NCBI GenBank assembly: GCA_009379845.1
Contig: WHSZ01000019.1
Location: 18,156-82,155, forward strand
DNA from: Pseudonocardiaceae bacterium
GTDB lineage: Bacteria > Actinomycetota > Actinomycetes > Mycobacteriales > Pseudonocardiaceae
DNA length: 64,000 nt
Direction of reading: 5' to 3'
Numbering within the stretch: the first letter of the stretch is position 1; every line of letters starts with the position of its first letter. Made by a program: the position numbers and the translations under genes. Shown in pieces: positions 53,980 to 63,953 of this stretch. Under the pieces are notes generated by a model. It was not told the DNA's origin. It worked only from the letters and a program-made list of their open reading frames with translations, and ran no database searches.

Positions 53980-54124
53980 GGTTCGGTACGGTAACCCGCC
54001 GATCGGGCTTCGCGCCTGGGTGTGGCGGCGGTAATCCGCGAATCGTGGGGGCTGGCATGTGGGTGACATCGGCGGGTTGGCCCGCACCGCCTGGTCCGGC
54101 GCCGGCGCCCCCGGTTCGGCGCCC

Positions 54125-54275
54125 GGCGCCCCTGGACTCGGTGCGCCAGCGGCCCTCGGACTCGGTGCGCCGGTGTCCACGGGTTCGGTGCGCAGCCGCC
54201 CTCGGACTCGGTGCGCCAGCGCCCCCCGGATTCGGCGCGTCAGCGTCCCCGGACTTGGTGCGCAGGCGCCCGGCG
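54125..54275. repeat. Degenerate 23/24-nt tandem repeat, six units
   Basis: Six units are anchored on TCGGTGCGC at 54138, 54162, 54185, 54208, 54232 (as TCGGCGCGT) and 54255 (as TTGGTGCGC), so steps are 24, 23, 23, 24 and 23 nt. Typical unit text is CCCTCGGACTCGGTGCGCC. The array fills most of the 298 bp between the end of the rhodanese gene and the start of acuC. The period is not a multiple of 3, which argues against a coding role. Confidence 0.85.
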
Positions 54276-54277
54276 CG

Positions 54278-55111
54278 TCACTCGCCGGTGGCCACCGGCC
54301 GGTTCGGGTCGGTGCACCAGTGCGACCAGGAGCCGGCATACAGCGCGGCCGGCTCGGCGCGGCCGGCGTGTTCCAGCGCCAGCACCACGGAGGACGCCGT
54401 GATTCCCGAACCGCAGTACGCCCCGACCGGGGTATCCGTGCTGACCCCCAGCTCGGCGAACCAATCGGCCAGCTCATCGGGTGAGCGCCAGCGCCCGTCC
54501 TCGCCCACGTGCTGCTGGAACGGGGCGTTGCGCGCGCCGGGGATGTGGCCCGCGCGCGGATCGACCGGCTCGATTTCACCCCGGTAGCGCTGCGGCACCC
54601 TAGCGTCCAGCAGAACTCCGTCCCGCGCGAGAGCGGCCGCCTCGTCGGCGTCGATCACGGGCAGGTGGCCCGGCCGTACCTCCACATCGCCCGGCTCGGG
54701 CAGCGGCACCTCCGTTGTGACCGGACGGTCTTCGGCTGCCCACGCTGCGTAGCCCCCGTCCAGTACGGTCACCTCGGCATGCCCGGCCCAGCGCAGCAGC
54801 CACCACACCCTGGCGGCCGTGGAACCGTCCGCGTCGTCGTACACGACTACCGGGTGACCAGCGCATACCCCGGCCCGCCGCAGCACCTTGCCCAGGTCCT
54901 CGGCCGAAGGAAGCGGGTGTCGCCCGCCGGCCCCTGGGGTACTGACGAGCTCGGTGTCCAAGTCCACGAATACCGCGTCGGGCAGGTGGCCTTGAGAGTA
55001 AACTTGGAGGCCGGGCGGTCCACCCAGCCGCCAACGCGCGTCAAGCAATGTTGGTTGCTCGGGTGTTCCCAACAATTCGGCGAGTTCCGTAGTCGTGATA
55101 AGTGGACGCAC
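54278..55111 (-). CDS. sseA: Thiosulfate/3-mercaptopyruvate sulfurtransferase (two-domain rhodanese)
   Basis: 277-residue protein with two rhodanese domains. The N-terminal one (1-130) is inactive, with the usual LLDARW and SQGHLPDAVFVD; the C-terminal one (150-277) carries catalytic C233 in GAYCGSGITAS. It transfers sulfane sulfur to cyanide or other acceptors in the cytoplasm. The CGSGI loop could suit either thiosulfate or mercaptopyruvate. The start is a GTG. It is divergent from ideR, with 149 bp between starts. Confidence 0.9.
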   Translation of the reverse strand: MRPLITTTELAELLGTPEQPTLLDARWRLGGPPGLQVYSQGHLPDAVFVDLDTELVSTPGAGGRHPLPSAEDLGKVLRRAGVCAGHPVVVYDDADGSTAARVWWLLRWAGHAEVTVLDGGYAAWAAEDRPVTTEVPLPEPGDVEVRPGHLPVIDADEAAALARDGVLLDARVPQRYRGEIEPVDPRAGHIPGARNAPFQQHVGEDGRWRSPDELADWFAELGVSTDTPVGAYCGSGITASSVVLALEHAGRAEPAALYAGSWSHWCTDPNRPVATGE

Positions 55112-55260
55112 ACCGACATCATGCCGCTTACCCGAGGCTTCGTGCCGGTTGGTCCCCGCTCATGCCGCCGCAGCGCTCAAGGCGACACCACGAAACGGAC
55201 GAGGACAGAGAGTGTCGGTAGCGGCGACTACCATCAATAGCCGCGACGAAGGGGACAAGC

Positions 55261-55959
55261 GTGAACGATCTCATCGACACCACCGAGATGTACCTGAAAA
55301 CCATATACGAGCTCGAGGAAGAGGGCATGGTCCCGCTGCGGGCGCGCATCGCCGAGCGGCTGGAGCAGAGTGGGCCGACGGTCAGCCAGACCGTCGCGCG
55401 AATGGAACGCGACGGTCTGGTTGTCGTCGCCAACGACCGTCACCTCGAACTCACCGAGCACGGGCGGGAGCTGGCGATCGCCGTAATGCGCAAGCATCGC
55501 CTGGCCGAACGCCTGCTCGTCGATGTGATCGGGCTCGAGTGGGAGGAAGTACACAACGAAGCGTGCCGCTGGGAGCACGTGATGAGCGAGGCCGTTGAAC
55601 GCAAACTGGTCAAGCTCCTCAACCACCCGACGACCTCGCCGTACGGCAACCCGATCCCGGGGCTGGACAAGCTGGTCAGCGGGGGGCAACCGGCGCCGCC
55701 CATCGAATCGGACCTGGTTCGCCTCGACGAGTTCGCCCGCCGCGGCGGCGGCAAGGTCGAGGTTCGCCGGATCGCCGAGCACGTGCAGCTGGACGGCGCG
55801 CTGATGATCGAACTCAAGGCCGTCGGCGTGGTGCCGGGCGGCACGGTCGAAATCGGCAAGCTGGACAACGCGACCAAGCGGATCGAGATTCGGGGTGAGC
55901 AGCACTCCGCCGAGGTCGGTGCTTCGGTGCTGCACGCGGTACTGGCTCACGCCAAATGA
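55261..55959 (+). CDS. ideR: Iron-dependent repressor IdeR (DtxR family)
   Basis: 232-residue metalloregulator that, with Fe2+, represses iron uptake and induces storage genes. Metal residues fall at the same numbers as in DtxR: site 1 H79, E83, H98; site 2 M10, C102, E105, H106. The DNA-binding helix is [17 protein letters not shown] (37-53), and an SH3-like domain ends the protein. The GTG has AAGGGGA upstream. In mycobacteria ideR directly follows sigB; here about 7.8 kb separates them. Its stop overlaps the galK ATG. Confidence 0.96.
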   Translation: MNDLIDTTEMYLKTIYELEEEGMVPLRARIAERLEQSGPTVSQTVARMERDGLVVVANDRHLELTEHGRELAIAVMRKHRLAERLLVDVIGLEWEEVHNEACRWEHVMSEAVERKLVKLLNHPTTSPYGNPIPGLDKLVSGGQPAPPIESDLVRLDEFARRGGGKVEVRRIAEHVQLDGALMIELKAVGVVPGGTVEIGKLDNATKRIEIRGEQHSAEVGASVLHAVLAHAK

Positions 55960-57116
55960 GTCTTGCCGCTCAGGTGAGCGGAGTCTTCCGCAAGCTGTAC
56001 AACCGGCCGGCGCAGGGCGTGTGGTCGGCCCCCGGTCGGGTGAACCTAATCGGTGAGCACACCGATTACAACGACGGCTTCGTGCTGCCGTTCGCGCTGC
56101 CGCATCGAATCGTCGTCGCCGCGGCCCCGCGGGATGACGGTCTGCTGGCCGTGAACACGGTCGGTGCCGACGAGCGCCCGCAGCGGGCCGAGCCGATGCG
56201 GATCTCCGAGCTGGAACCGGGTGCCGTCAGCGGCTGGTCGGCCTACCCGGCCGGGATGGCGTGGGTGCTGCGCGCTCACGGGATCGAGCGCGGGGCGGAT
56301 CTGGTGTTGGCCAGCGACGTGCCCACCGGCGCCGGGCTGTCCTCCTCAGCGGCGCTGGAGTGCGCGGTCGCGCTGGCCCTGCTCGGACTGGACGGCACCG
56401 CCCGGCCGGACAGGTCCACTATCGCGCGCTGGGCACAGCGCGCGGAAAACGACTTCGTCGGGATGCCGAGCGGCGTTCTGGACCAGACCGCATCGATGTG
56501 CTGCCGCGAAGGCCACGCGCTGTTCCTCGACGTACGATCCGGCGAGCAGGAGCAGGTTCCGTTCCAGACGGCGGAACACGGTCTCGAGGTGCTGGTCATC
56601 GACACGCGCGCCAACCACGCGCTCGTCGACTCCGGGTACGGCGACCGCCGCAAAGGCTGCGAACGGGCCGCCGAGCTGCTCGGCGTGCCGGCGCTGCGGG
56701 ACATCGAGCCCGCCGGCCTTGACGCCGCGCTGGCCAAGTTGCCCGATGAGCTGGCACCGCTGGTGCGGCACATCGTGACCGAAAATCAGCGAGTGCTCGA
56801 CACGGTCCAGGTGTTGCGCTCTGGCGAGCTCCCCTCGATCGGCCCTCATCTGACCGCCTCGCATGACAGCCTTCGCCACGACTACCAGGTGTCCTGCCGC
56901 GAACTGGACCTCGCGGTGGAAACCGCCCTTGACGCCGGCGCCCTCGGCGCCCGGATGACCGGCGCCGGCTTCGGCGGCTCGGCGATCGCACTCGTGCACA
57001 GCGACCGCCGAGCGGACGTCGAAGCCAAGGTCACGGCGGCATTCCGGAAGGAACGGCTGCGCTGTCCGCGCCTGTTCACCGCGGTCCCATCCGCGGGTGC
57101 CGCGCGGGAGCGCTGA
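55956..57116 (+). CDS. galK: Galactokinase GalK
   Basis: Phosphorylates galactose to galactose-1-phosphate in the Leloir pathway. The 386-residue GHMP kinase has the galactokinase signature [16 protein letters not shown], the ATP loop [13 protein letters not shown] and the third motif [13 protein letters not shown]. The ATG overlaps the ideR stop (ATGA), so its translation is tied to ideR; this coupling is unexpected for a sugar gene. galE follows 67 bp later. No galT is in the window. Confidence 0.95.
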   Translation: MSLAAQVSGVFRKLYNRPAQGVWSAPGRVNLIGEHTDYNDGFVLPFALPHRIVVAAAPRDDGLLAVNTVGADERPQRAEPMRISELEPGAVSGWSAYPAGMAWVLRAHGIERGADLVLASDVPTGAGLSSSAALECAVALALLGLDGTARPDRSTIARWAQRAENDFVGMPSGVLDQTASMCCREGHALFLDVRSGEQEQVPFQTAEHGLEVLVIDTRANHALVDSGYGDRRKGCERAAELLGVPALRDIEPAGLDAALAKLPDELAPLVRHIVTENQRVLDTVQVLRSGELPSIGPHLTASHDSLRHDYQVSCRELDLAVETALDAGALGARMTGAGFGGSAIALVHSDRRADVEAKVTAAFRKERLRCPRLFTAVPSAGAARER

Positions 57117-57183
57117 CCCCGGCGCGCACCTTCTTTGCGCCACGCGGTAGGAACTAGACCCACCACAGGCAGAAAGGTCCATC

Positions 57184-58161
57184 GTGAACAACACACCGAA
57201 AAAGCTGCTCGTGACCGGTGGCGCTGGCTACATCGGCAGTGTGTGCGCCGCACGACTGGTCGAAAGCGGCTACGAGGTCGTCGTGCTGGACGACCTGTCC
57301 ACCGGACATGCCGACGCGGTGCCCGACGGCTGCCGGTTCGTGGAAGGCGACGCCGCGGAGACGGCCGCATCGCTGCTCGCCGAGGGCTTCGACGGTGTCC
57401 TGCACTTCGCCGCCAAGTCTCTGGTCGGCGAGTCGATGCAGTACCCAGCCAAGTACTGGAACGGCAACGTGCTGGTCTCGTTGCAGCTGCTGGAAGCCAT
57501 GCGCAAGCACGGCACGCCAAGGCTGGTGTTCTCCTCCACCGCGGCGGTCTACGGCCAGCCCGACGAAGTCCCGATCGCGGAATCCGCCCCGACTCGCCCC
57601 ACCAACACCTACGGAGCCACCAAGCTAGCCATCGATCACGCGATCACCTCCTACGCGGCCGCCCACGGTCTGGCCGCGGCCAGCCTCCGATACTTCAACG
57701 TGGCCGGCGCCTACGGCAGGTTCGGGGAACGGCACACCACCGAGACGCACCTCATTCCGATCGTGCTGCAGGTCCCAGCCGGGGATCGGCAACAGGTGCA
57801 GATCTACGGCGACGACTACCCCACCGAAGACGGCACTTGCGTGCGTGACTACATCCACGTGACCGATCTGGCCGACGCGCACCTGCTGGCGCTGGAGCAC
57901 ACCACACCCGGCGCGCACCGCATCTACAACCTCGGCAACGGCACCGGTTTCTCCAACAAGCACGTCGTGGACACCTGCCGGGCGGTCACCGGACACCCGA
58001 TTCCGGCGGTGACCGCGGACCGCCGCGGCGGTGACCCCGCCGTGCTGGTCGCCTCCAGTGAGCGGGCCCGCACCGAGCTCGGCTGGAAACCGGAGCGTGC
58101 GAACCTGGACGACATGGTTGCCGACGCATGGGCGTTCACTCAGTCTCGTCAGCCTGCTTAG
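57184..58161 (+). CDS. galE: UDP-glucose 4-epimerase GalE
   Basis: 325-residue short-chain epimerase that interconverts UDP-glucose and UDP-galactose for the Leloir pathway and arabinogalactan or polysaccharide synthesis. NAD motif GGAGYIGS, catalytic serine in FSSTAAVYG, and YxxxK as YGATK. The GTG has AGAAAGG a few bases upstream. With galK it makes a sugar unit. Its last 26 bp overlap the 3' end of the convergent DUF4192 gene. Confidence 0.95.
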   Translation: MNNTPKKLLVTGGAGYIGSVCAARLVESGYEVVVLDDLSTGHADAVPDGCRFVEGDAAETAASLLAEGFDGVLHFAAKSLVGESMQYPAKYWNGNVLVSLQLLEAMRKHGTPRLVFSSTAAVYGQPDEVPIAESAPTRPTNTYGATKLAIDHAITSYAAAHGLAAASLRYFNVAGAYGRFGERHTTETHLIPIVLQVPAGDRQQVQIYGDDYPTEDGTCVRDYIHVTDLADAHLLALEHTTPGAHRIYNLGNGTGFSNKHVVDTCRAVTGHPIPAVTADRRGGDPAVLVASSERARTELGWKPERANLDDMVADAWAFTQSRQPA

Positions 58162-59173
58162 GCGTAGCCAAGGCGGCCAACCGCTTCGGCGGTAACGCCG
58201 CTTCCAGCGCGCGTTTGAGTAGCGCGGACAGCAGGTGGCCGGGGCACGCGTCGAGGGCGACCTCCAGCGCCATTCCGGCGAATGCCCCATCACCCCGCAT
58301 GTAAGCCGCGTAGCCGAGTAGGCACGCCGGTTCGGCTCGTTCCGGTTCGGGCATCGCCCTGGTGAGGTCCAGCCATAATCGTTCAGCGGCCACGGCTTGC
58401 GTGCCGTCCACCGGCAGTGCCGTTGTCAGGCAGTGGTCCCGTACCGCGCGGTTGGACAACGCCATGCCCAGCCGCACCACGAACTCGTCGGTCAACGACA
58501 ACGAGTCCCGGCCCGAGGCCTCCAGCGCTTCTCGCACGGTCGCCAAGGCAGGCTCGTAGGCGACATCCGCGGGATCTTCCCCCGATTCGAGTCCGTTCAG
58601 CCGCTCATCCAGCATCGCTGCCCGCCTGGCGAGCACCTCGTCCGGCGCGGGGCGCAGCTGGTTGGCGAGCTCGGCCCGGCTTCGGTAGGTCACGGTGCCG
58701 TTCGCGGCGCTCGCCGCGGCAACGGCTGAGGTCTGCGGATCGGGCAAAGTCCCACCGCAATTTCGATCTTGGTAGCAGCGCCAGCCGGCCCCCTTGGCGA
58801 TCCGGGGAACCCACATCGCGTGCAACAGCGCGATCCCCTCGGCTTCGAGCAGCAGGGTCACGGTGGAAATCAACCGTGCGTAAGGCGGCGGCCGTTTCGA
58901 TCTACCGCTCGATTTGCCCCCGATGACCACCAACGTGACGGCCGAGATGTCCTGCATGCTGACCGTGTGTGTCAGCTGTTCAGCGAGGGCCCGTTCGTAT
59001 TTGGGCGGTGGGAGGTCGGCGCGCAGCGTGGTGCCGACTCGGTTCCGCTCGCTTCCCCGGTGCCCGATCATGACGATCGAGTCGGCCGGTTGAAACCCGA
59101 GCAGGTAGCCGGTCGCGGCGATCAGATCACCCGGATCGCTCAGCCGGACCGGATCGTTCAGCGATGTTGTCAT
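58136..59173 (-). CDS. DUF4192 family protein
   Basis: 345-residue actinobacterial protein beginning [20 protein letters not shown], the usual family start, with [17 protein letters not shown] and the C-terminal helices that include [16 protein letters not shown]. It contains no membrane segment. GTGGAGGC precedes the ATG. Function is unknown; the family is restricted to actinobacteria. Its 3' end overlaps galE by 26 bp on the opposite strand. Confidence 0.87.
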   Translation of the reverse strand: MTTSLNDPVRLSDPGDLIAATGYLLGFQPADSIVMIGHRGSERNRVGTTLRADLPPPKYERALAEQLTHTVSMQDISAVTLVVIGGKSSGRSKRPPPYARLISTVTLLLEAEGIALLHAMWVPRIAKGAGWRCYQDRNCGGTLPDPQTSAVAAASAANGTVTYRSRAELANQLRPAPDEVLARRAAMLDERLNGLESGEDPADVAYEPALATVREALEASGRDSLSLTDEFVVRLGMALSNRAVRDHCLTTALPVDGTQAVAAERLWLDLTRAMPEPERAEPACLLGYAAYMRGDGAFAGMALEVALDACPGHLLSALLKRALEAALPPKRLAALATPKQADETE

Positions 59174-59337
59174 GCCTCCACTCTGGCGGCGGTGGCACGG
59201 ATTCGGAGTGGGCACTCGGCGATCTGTGGATAACCGGGTCCATTGTGGATAACTCGGGCTCTGGCGAGCCGGCGAGTGCCGAACTGTCGGTGCGGTTGGC
59301 TAAACTTGTCGGTTCGCTTTTCCAAGCGCAGCGCCAC

Positions 59338-61242
59338 TCACCGGCCAATCGCCTGCCGGAGCGCCTCCTTACCACCGACGATCGGCAACGTCGCGCTGGT
59401 ACCGGTCAGGTCGACGGCCAACCCGGTGCCCGGCCGGGGCCGCAAGGTGTGGTCGTGGTCGCTGGACGCCAGCACCAACTCAAGGCGGTGCCCCTTGGCA
59501 AGGACGTAGTCGTCGGGCTGCATGTCCAGCTCGATGCCGTACCGCTTGCCCTCCTCGATCGGCTCGGTGATCCGGGGATCGGTGCGGTTCTGCGGGTCGG
59601 TCCAGCCGCGCGTGATCACACTGCCGGCGCCGTCCGGCGCTCGGTCGACAAGCGCCGCGGTCATGTTGGCCGCGGGCCGGTCGAACGCGATCCGCAGATC
59701 AACCCGCGGCGTGCCGCTCAGCCGCACCGCTTTTCGCGCCGGTGCGCTGGCGTACGCGAGCCGGTTTCCGGAACTCGGCAGGTCAGCCAGCTGCTCGATC
59801 GTCTTGGTCGCGTCGTCGGCCAGCCTTTCCACGCTCGGCGATCCGGGTACACCGTCGCGCGGGTCGAGCGCTCCGCGGTCGGTGCCGCCCGGCCACGGGT
59901 ACACCGTGGCGTCGGCGGCCCGCACCGACGGCCAGTCGGGCTCGTCCACCCACGACTCGTCCTCGCGCTGCAGGGTGGCCCTCGGTTCGCGTTCGACACC
60001 GTTGTCCACGTCGTACAGGTAGCGGGTGAACCACCGGTTCAGCGTTCGGTGCCACTGCACGGGCCGCACGGTGCGGGGATCGAGATGAGCACCCTGGTGC
60101 AGCCAGATCTTGTGCGGCACGTTGCGGTCCCGCAGCGCCTCGTACCACTGCGCCACCTGCTTGGTCTTCACGTTCCAGTCGTTCAGCCCGTGCACCGCGA
60201 GCACGGCCGCACGGACATTGCCCACGTCGTTCAGATAGTTGCGCTCGTCCCAGAAGTCGCTGTAGTCGCCGGTGAGCCGGTCCTGCTCGGCTGCGAGCTC
60301 GTCGATCACCGGCTGGCACACCTCCGCCTCGCCGCGGGTGTGCACGAATTTCGCCAGCACATCGGCGTCCTCACCCTGATACCCGCCGGGCGCCACCACG
60401 GCGCCGTCCGCGCGGTAGTAGTCGTACCAGTTGGAGATCGCCGCGATCGGCACGATCGCCTCCAGCCCCTCGACGCCGGTGGTGGCCACCGCGTTGGGCA
60501 GCGTGCCGTTGTAGCTGACGCCCATCATGCCTACCTGACCGGTCGCCCACCTCGGCCGCACCGCGCGGCCGGCCGCATCGCGGGCGCTAGCCCGGCCGTT
60601 CAACCAGTCGACGACCGAACGCGCACCGACCGTCTCATTGCGCCCGCCGGTCGTCGGGCATCCGGTGGATTTCCCGCTGCCCAAGGATTCCGCGTACACC
60701 ATGGCGAAACCGCGGGCCAGGAAATACTCCTCGTAGGGCGATCCGATATCGGCAAGCGGCCCCCTGCGCCCCAGCGCCGCCGCCCGCCGCTCGTCCTCGC
60801 CGGCGCGCAGCGTCGCACCGCCCCCGGCCGTCGACCGCCGCCCCGGTGCGCCAGGGTCGTACAGCTCGACATCGACGTCGTGGTTGGCCACGTCGTTGCC
60901 GCCCGCGTAGTACGGGCTGGCCTCATACACGACCGGTACGCGCAGCCCGCGGTCGGTGTCCTTCGGGCGGACGACGACCACGTGCACCTTGTCCTTGGCA
61001 CCGTCCCGATCACTGTCCACCGGCGCGCGCACGTACGCCTCCTCGCGCACCACGTCGGTGGGATCGAAGACCGGCTGGGCCGCACCGTTCTCGAACACCG
61101 GCTGCCGAGGTGGCTTCGCCCCAGCAAGACCCTCCCCGGCAACACCCGAGCCGGACATCCCGGCCGCGCCGGATGTCAACGACAGCACGATCAAGGACGC
61201 CATGAAGACGGCCAGCGACCTGGCGATCCGTCGGGCCCGCAC
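59338..61242 (-). CDS. Secreted Xaa-Pro dipeptidyl-peptidase (S15 type)
   Basis: 634-residue exported serine peptidase. Signal peptide about 1-30 (SLAVFMASLIVLSLTSGAAG). The alpha/beta-hydrolase domain has nucleophile S243 in GVSYNG, acid D355 in HGLNDWN and H386 in HQGAHLD; a jelly-roll C-terminal domain (PepX_C) runs from about 470. It should cleave X-Pro dipeptides from peptide N-termini outside the cell. The GTG start is used. Divergent from the S9 peptidase gene, 109 bp apart; cocaine-esterase-like relatives share the fold. Confidence 0.9.
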   Translation of the reverse strand: MRARRIARSLAVFMASLIVLSLTSGAAGMSGSGVAGEGLAGAKPPRQPVFENGAAQPVFDPTDVVREEAYVRAPVDSDRDGAKDKVHVVVVRPKDTDRGLRVPVVYEASPYYAGGNDVANHDVDVELYDPGAPGRRSTAGGGATLRAGEDERRAAALGRRGPLADIGSPYEEYFLARGFAMVYAESLGSGKSTGCPTTGGRNETVGARSVVDWLNGRASARDAAGRAVRPRWATGQVGMMGVSYNGTLPNAVATTGVEGLEAIVPIAAISNWYDYYRADGAVVAPGGYQGEDADVLAKFVHTRGEAEVCQPVIDELAAEQDRLTGDYSDFWDERNYLNDVGNVRAAVLAVHGLNDWNVKTKQVAQWYEALRDRNVPHKIWLHQGAHLDPRTVRPVQWHRTLNRWFTRYLYDVDNGVEREPRATLQREDESWVDEPDWPSVRAADATVYPWPGGTDRGALDPRDGVPGSPSVERLADDATKTIEQLADLPSSGNRLAYASAPARKAVRLSGTPRVDLRIAFDRPAANMTAALVDRAPDGAGSVITRGWTDPQNRTDPRITEPIEEGKRYGIELDMQPDDYVLAKGHRLELVLASSDHDHTLRPRPGTGLAVDLTGTSATLPIVGGKEALRQAIGR

Positions 61243-61351
61243 GGCTACCCCCAGTGAACTCTGAAGTGTGTTGCGTGCACTTTTCCGGCGCCCCTCGGAG
61301 GTGTCAAGTCAGCCGCCCGGCACCGGCGGGAAAACTGGCAGACTCGCGGAC

Positions 61352-63364
61352 GTGACCGAGACCGATCCCCATCTCTGGCTGGAAGATGTCACCGGTGACG
61401 CGGCGCTGGACTGGGTCCGGGCCCGGAATGGCGAGACCACCGGGGCGCTGACCGGAACCGAGCGGTTCGAGCGACTCCGCGACGAGGTGCGCGAAGTGCT
61501 GGACGCCGACGATCGCATCCCGTACGTGCGCAGACGGGGCGAGTATCTGTACAACTTCTGGCGGGACGCGACGCACCCGCGCGGCCTGTGGCGGCGCACC
61601 ACGCTTGAGGAGTACCGCGGGCCGAACCCGGACTGGGAAGTGCTCGTAGACGTGGACGCGCTCGCCGAGCGGGAAGGCGAGAACTGGGTGTGGCAGGGCG
61701 CCACGGTGCTGCGGCCGGGCTATCGGCGCTGCCTTGTCGAGCTGTCCCGAGGGGGCGCCGACGCAAGCGTGGTGCGCGAGTTCGACATGGATACGCGCGA
61801 GTTCGTCGAGGACGGTTTCCAACTGTCGGAAGCCAAGAGCACGGTGAGCTGGATCGATGCCGACCGGATATACGTGGGCACGGACTCCGGTGACGGGTCA
61901 CTGACCGACTCCGGGTACCCGCGGATCATCAAGGAATGGCGACGGGGCACGCCGCTTTCCGAGGCGACCGTGGTCTACGAAGGCAAGCCTGACGACGTCG
62001 CGGTGTTCGGCTTCCACGATCCGACCGAAGGCTACGAACGCGATTTCGTGCGGCGCGATCTGGACTTCTACCACGGGGACAGCTACCTGCGCGCGCCGGA
62101 AGGCGAACTGATCAGGGTCGACGTGCCGCAGGACGCGGAGATCGACGTGCATCGGGAATGGCTGCTGATCAGCACGCGTTCGCCGTGGCAGCTGGGCGAG
62201 GTGAGCTATCCGGCCGGGGCCTTGCTAGCCACCCGGTTCGACGAGTTCATGGCCGGCGGGCGGGAGCTGACCGTGCTGTTCGAACCGGACGCGCACACCT
62301 CCCTCGAATACCACGTGTGGACCCGGCACCACCTGATCCTGAGCACGCTGTCCGACGTGCAGAGCCGGATGCGCGTGCTCACCCCAGGGCCGGACGGCTG
62401 GCTGAGCGAGCCGCTGGCCGGGGTGCCGGAACACAGCAGCGCCGATGTGATGAGCACCGACCCGGACCACAGCGACGAGTACCTGCTGGACATCAGCGGG
62501 TTCACCGAGCCGTCCGAGTTGCGCTACGGCCACATCGGCGCGGCGGTCGAGACCCTCAAACGGGCACCCGCCTTCTTCGAGCCGGACGGGATGCCCGTTG
62601 GGCAGTACCTCGCGACATCCGAGGACGGCACGCGAATCCCGTACTTCGTTGTCGGCCCCGGCCGGACGAGCGGTCCCACGCTGCTGACCGGGTACGGCGG
62701 CTTCGAGGTATCGCTGACCCCGTCGTACAGCGGGGTGGTCGGGCGAGGCTGGCTGGCGCGGGGTGGCACCTACGTGGTGGCGAATATCCGCGGTGGTGGC
62801 GAGTACGGGCCGGACTGGCACACCTCCGCTATCAAGTCCAACCGGCGCCGGGTGTACCAGGATTTCGCCGCGGTGGCCCAGGATCTGGTGGACCGTGGCA
62901 TCACAACGCCGGAACGACTGGGGATCCAGGGCGGCAGCAACGGGGGCTTGCTGATGGGTGTGATGCTCACCCGCTACCCGGAGCGGTTCGGCGCCATCGT
63001 CTGCCAGGTTCCGCTGCTTGACATGCGGCGTTACCACCTGCTGCTCGCCGGCGCGTCCTGGATGGCCGAGTACGGCGATCCAGATGTGGACTCCGATTGG
63101 GCCTATCTGAGGGAATTCTCGCCTTACCACAACGTCCAATCTGGACGGTCCTATCCGCCGATCCTGTTCGTGACGTCCACTCGGGACGATCGGGTGCATC
63201 CGGCGCATGCGCGCAAGATGGTCGCCAGGATGCGTGAGCACTCCTACGACGTTTCGTACTACGAGAACATCGAGGGTGGCCACGGTGCGGCCGCTGACAA
63301 CGAGCAGCTGGCCTTCAAATGGGCGCTGGTGTTCGAGTTCCTGTGGGAGAAACTCGGCCGCTAG
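61352..63364 (+). CDS. Prolyl oligopeptidase family (S9A) serine peptidase
   Basis: 670-residue cytoplasmic peptidase. An N-terminal seven-bladed propeller (about 60-400) precedes the catalytic domain with S529 in GGSNGGLL, D613 in TRDDRVHP and H644 in EGGHGAAA. It should cut short peptides after proline or related residues. GTG 61352 (MTETDPHLWLED) matches the family start; no ribosome binding site precedes it. Its stop shares the palindrome CTAG with the stop of the convergent GNAT gene. With the neighbouring X-Pro peptidase it forms a proline-peptide degrading pair. Confidence 0.92.
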   Translation: MTETDPHLWLEDVTGDAALDWVRARNGETTGALTGTERFERLRDEVREVLDADDRIPYVRRRGEYLYNFWRDATHPRGLWRRTTLEEYRGPNPDWEVLVDVDALAEREGENWVWQGATVLRPGYRRCLVELSRGGADASVVREFDMDTREFVEDGFQLSEAKSTVSWIDADRIYVGTDSGDGSLTDSGYPRIIKEWRRGTPLSEATVVYEGKPDDVAVFGFHDPTEGYERDFVRRDLDFYHGDSYLRAPEGELIRVDVPQDAEIDVHREWLLISTRSPWQLGEVSYPAGALLATRFDEFMAGGRELTVLFEPDAHTSLEYHVWTRHHLILSTLSDVQSRMRVLTPGPDGWLSEPLAGVPEHSSADVMSTDPDHSDEYLLDISGFTEPSELRYGHIGAAVETLKRAPAFFEPDGMPVGQYLATSEDGTRIPYFVVGPGRTSGPTLLTGYGGFEVSLTPSYSGVVGRGWLARGGTYVVANIRGGGEYGPDWHTSAIKSNRRRVYQDFAAVAQDLVDRGITTPERLGIQGGSNGGLLMGVMLTRYPERFGAIVCQVPLLDMRRYHLLLAGASWMAEYGDPDVDSDWAYLREFSPYHNVQSGRSYPPILFVTSTRDDRVHPAHARKMVARMREHSYDVSYYENIEGGHGAAADNEQLAFKWALVFEFLWEKLGR

Positions 63365-63864
63365 CGTACGGTGTCCAGCCGCAGCACCACTCGCTCACCG
63401 AGCAGGTGCAGGCCGGCGGCCCGTTCGTCCCGCACGATCTCGCCGATGCGCGGCCCCCACCGTTCCGGGGGCCATTCGACGAATCCGTGCTTCGCGTACC
63501 ACGGGCCATTCCACGGAATATCGCGGAACGTCGTCAGGGTTACCGGCATGGATCGCGCCGTCGCGTAGGAGATGACGGTGTTCAGCAGGGCGGTACCGGT
63601 CCCGCTTCGCCCGTGGTCCGGGTGAACCGCCAGCTGGTGCAGGTGGCAGGCCTCACCGTCGATGGTGCCGACCTCGATGGCCGCGTACGCGAAGCCAACG
63701 GGTGGTTTCCCTGCCACCCACACCGGATCGTCCGGACCGGCTTCGTCGATCATGAATCCCGGCGGGAAAACGATGCCGACATCCGCGAACATGCCGTCCG
63801 CCGCTCGCTCGATATCCGCCAGCCGCGGCCATTCGGCCGGTTCCGCACGGCGGATCGCAAACAT
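63361..63864 (-). CDS. GNAT family N-acetyltransferase
   Basis: 167-residue acetyltransferase with the GNAT core: strand 4 HLHQLAVHPDHGRSGTGTAL carries the acetyl-CoA loop (R-S-G-T-G-T), followed by VTLTTFRDIPWNGPWYAKHG, typical of the C-terminal part. The substrate is not recognisable. ATG start. Its 3' end overlaps the S9 peptidase gene by 4 bp through a shared CTAG. Confidence 0.88.
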   Translation of the reverse strand: MFAIRRAEPAEWPRLADIERAADGMFADVGIVFPPGFMIDEAGPDDPVWVAGKPPVGFAYAAIEVGTIDGEACHLHQLAVHPDHGRSGTGTALLNTVISYATARSMPVTLTTFRDIPWNGPWYAKHGFVEWPPERWGPRIGEIVRDERAAGLHLLGERVVLRLDTVR

Positions 63865-63912
63865 GAGCGTCCTTTCGCCAGTGCCGCGATGAACCTCATC
63901 CCGGCGACATTG

Positions 63913-63953
63913 GTGAAAGGGGAGCCAGCCGGGCCGGCCGGCTCCCCTTTCAC
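63913..63953. terminator. Strong inverted repeat, probable terminator at the right edge
   Basis: GTGAAAGGGGAGCC (63913-63926) pairs perfectly with GGCTCCCCTTTCAC (63940-63953), a 14-bp stem, and the inner bases add GCCGG/CCGGC pairing. On the minus strand a reading frame entering from outside the window could end at the TAG 63970-63972 just before it, so it may terminate that gene; this frame is too short to call. Confidence 0.75.

Noticed and set aside
54059..54484. Coding frame across the tandem repeat before acuC
   Set aside because: Repeat steps of 23 and 24 nt break any reading frame and the predicted residues are low-complexity in every frame.
59164..61257. 697-codon plus-strand frame opposite the X-Pro peptidase
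   Set aside because: Antisense to a gene with a signal peptide and complete catalytic triad; no recognisable domain.
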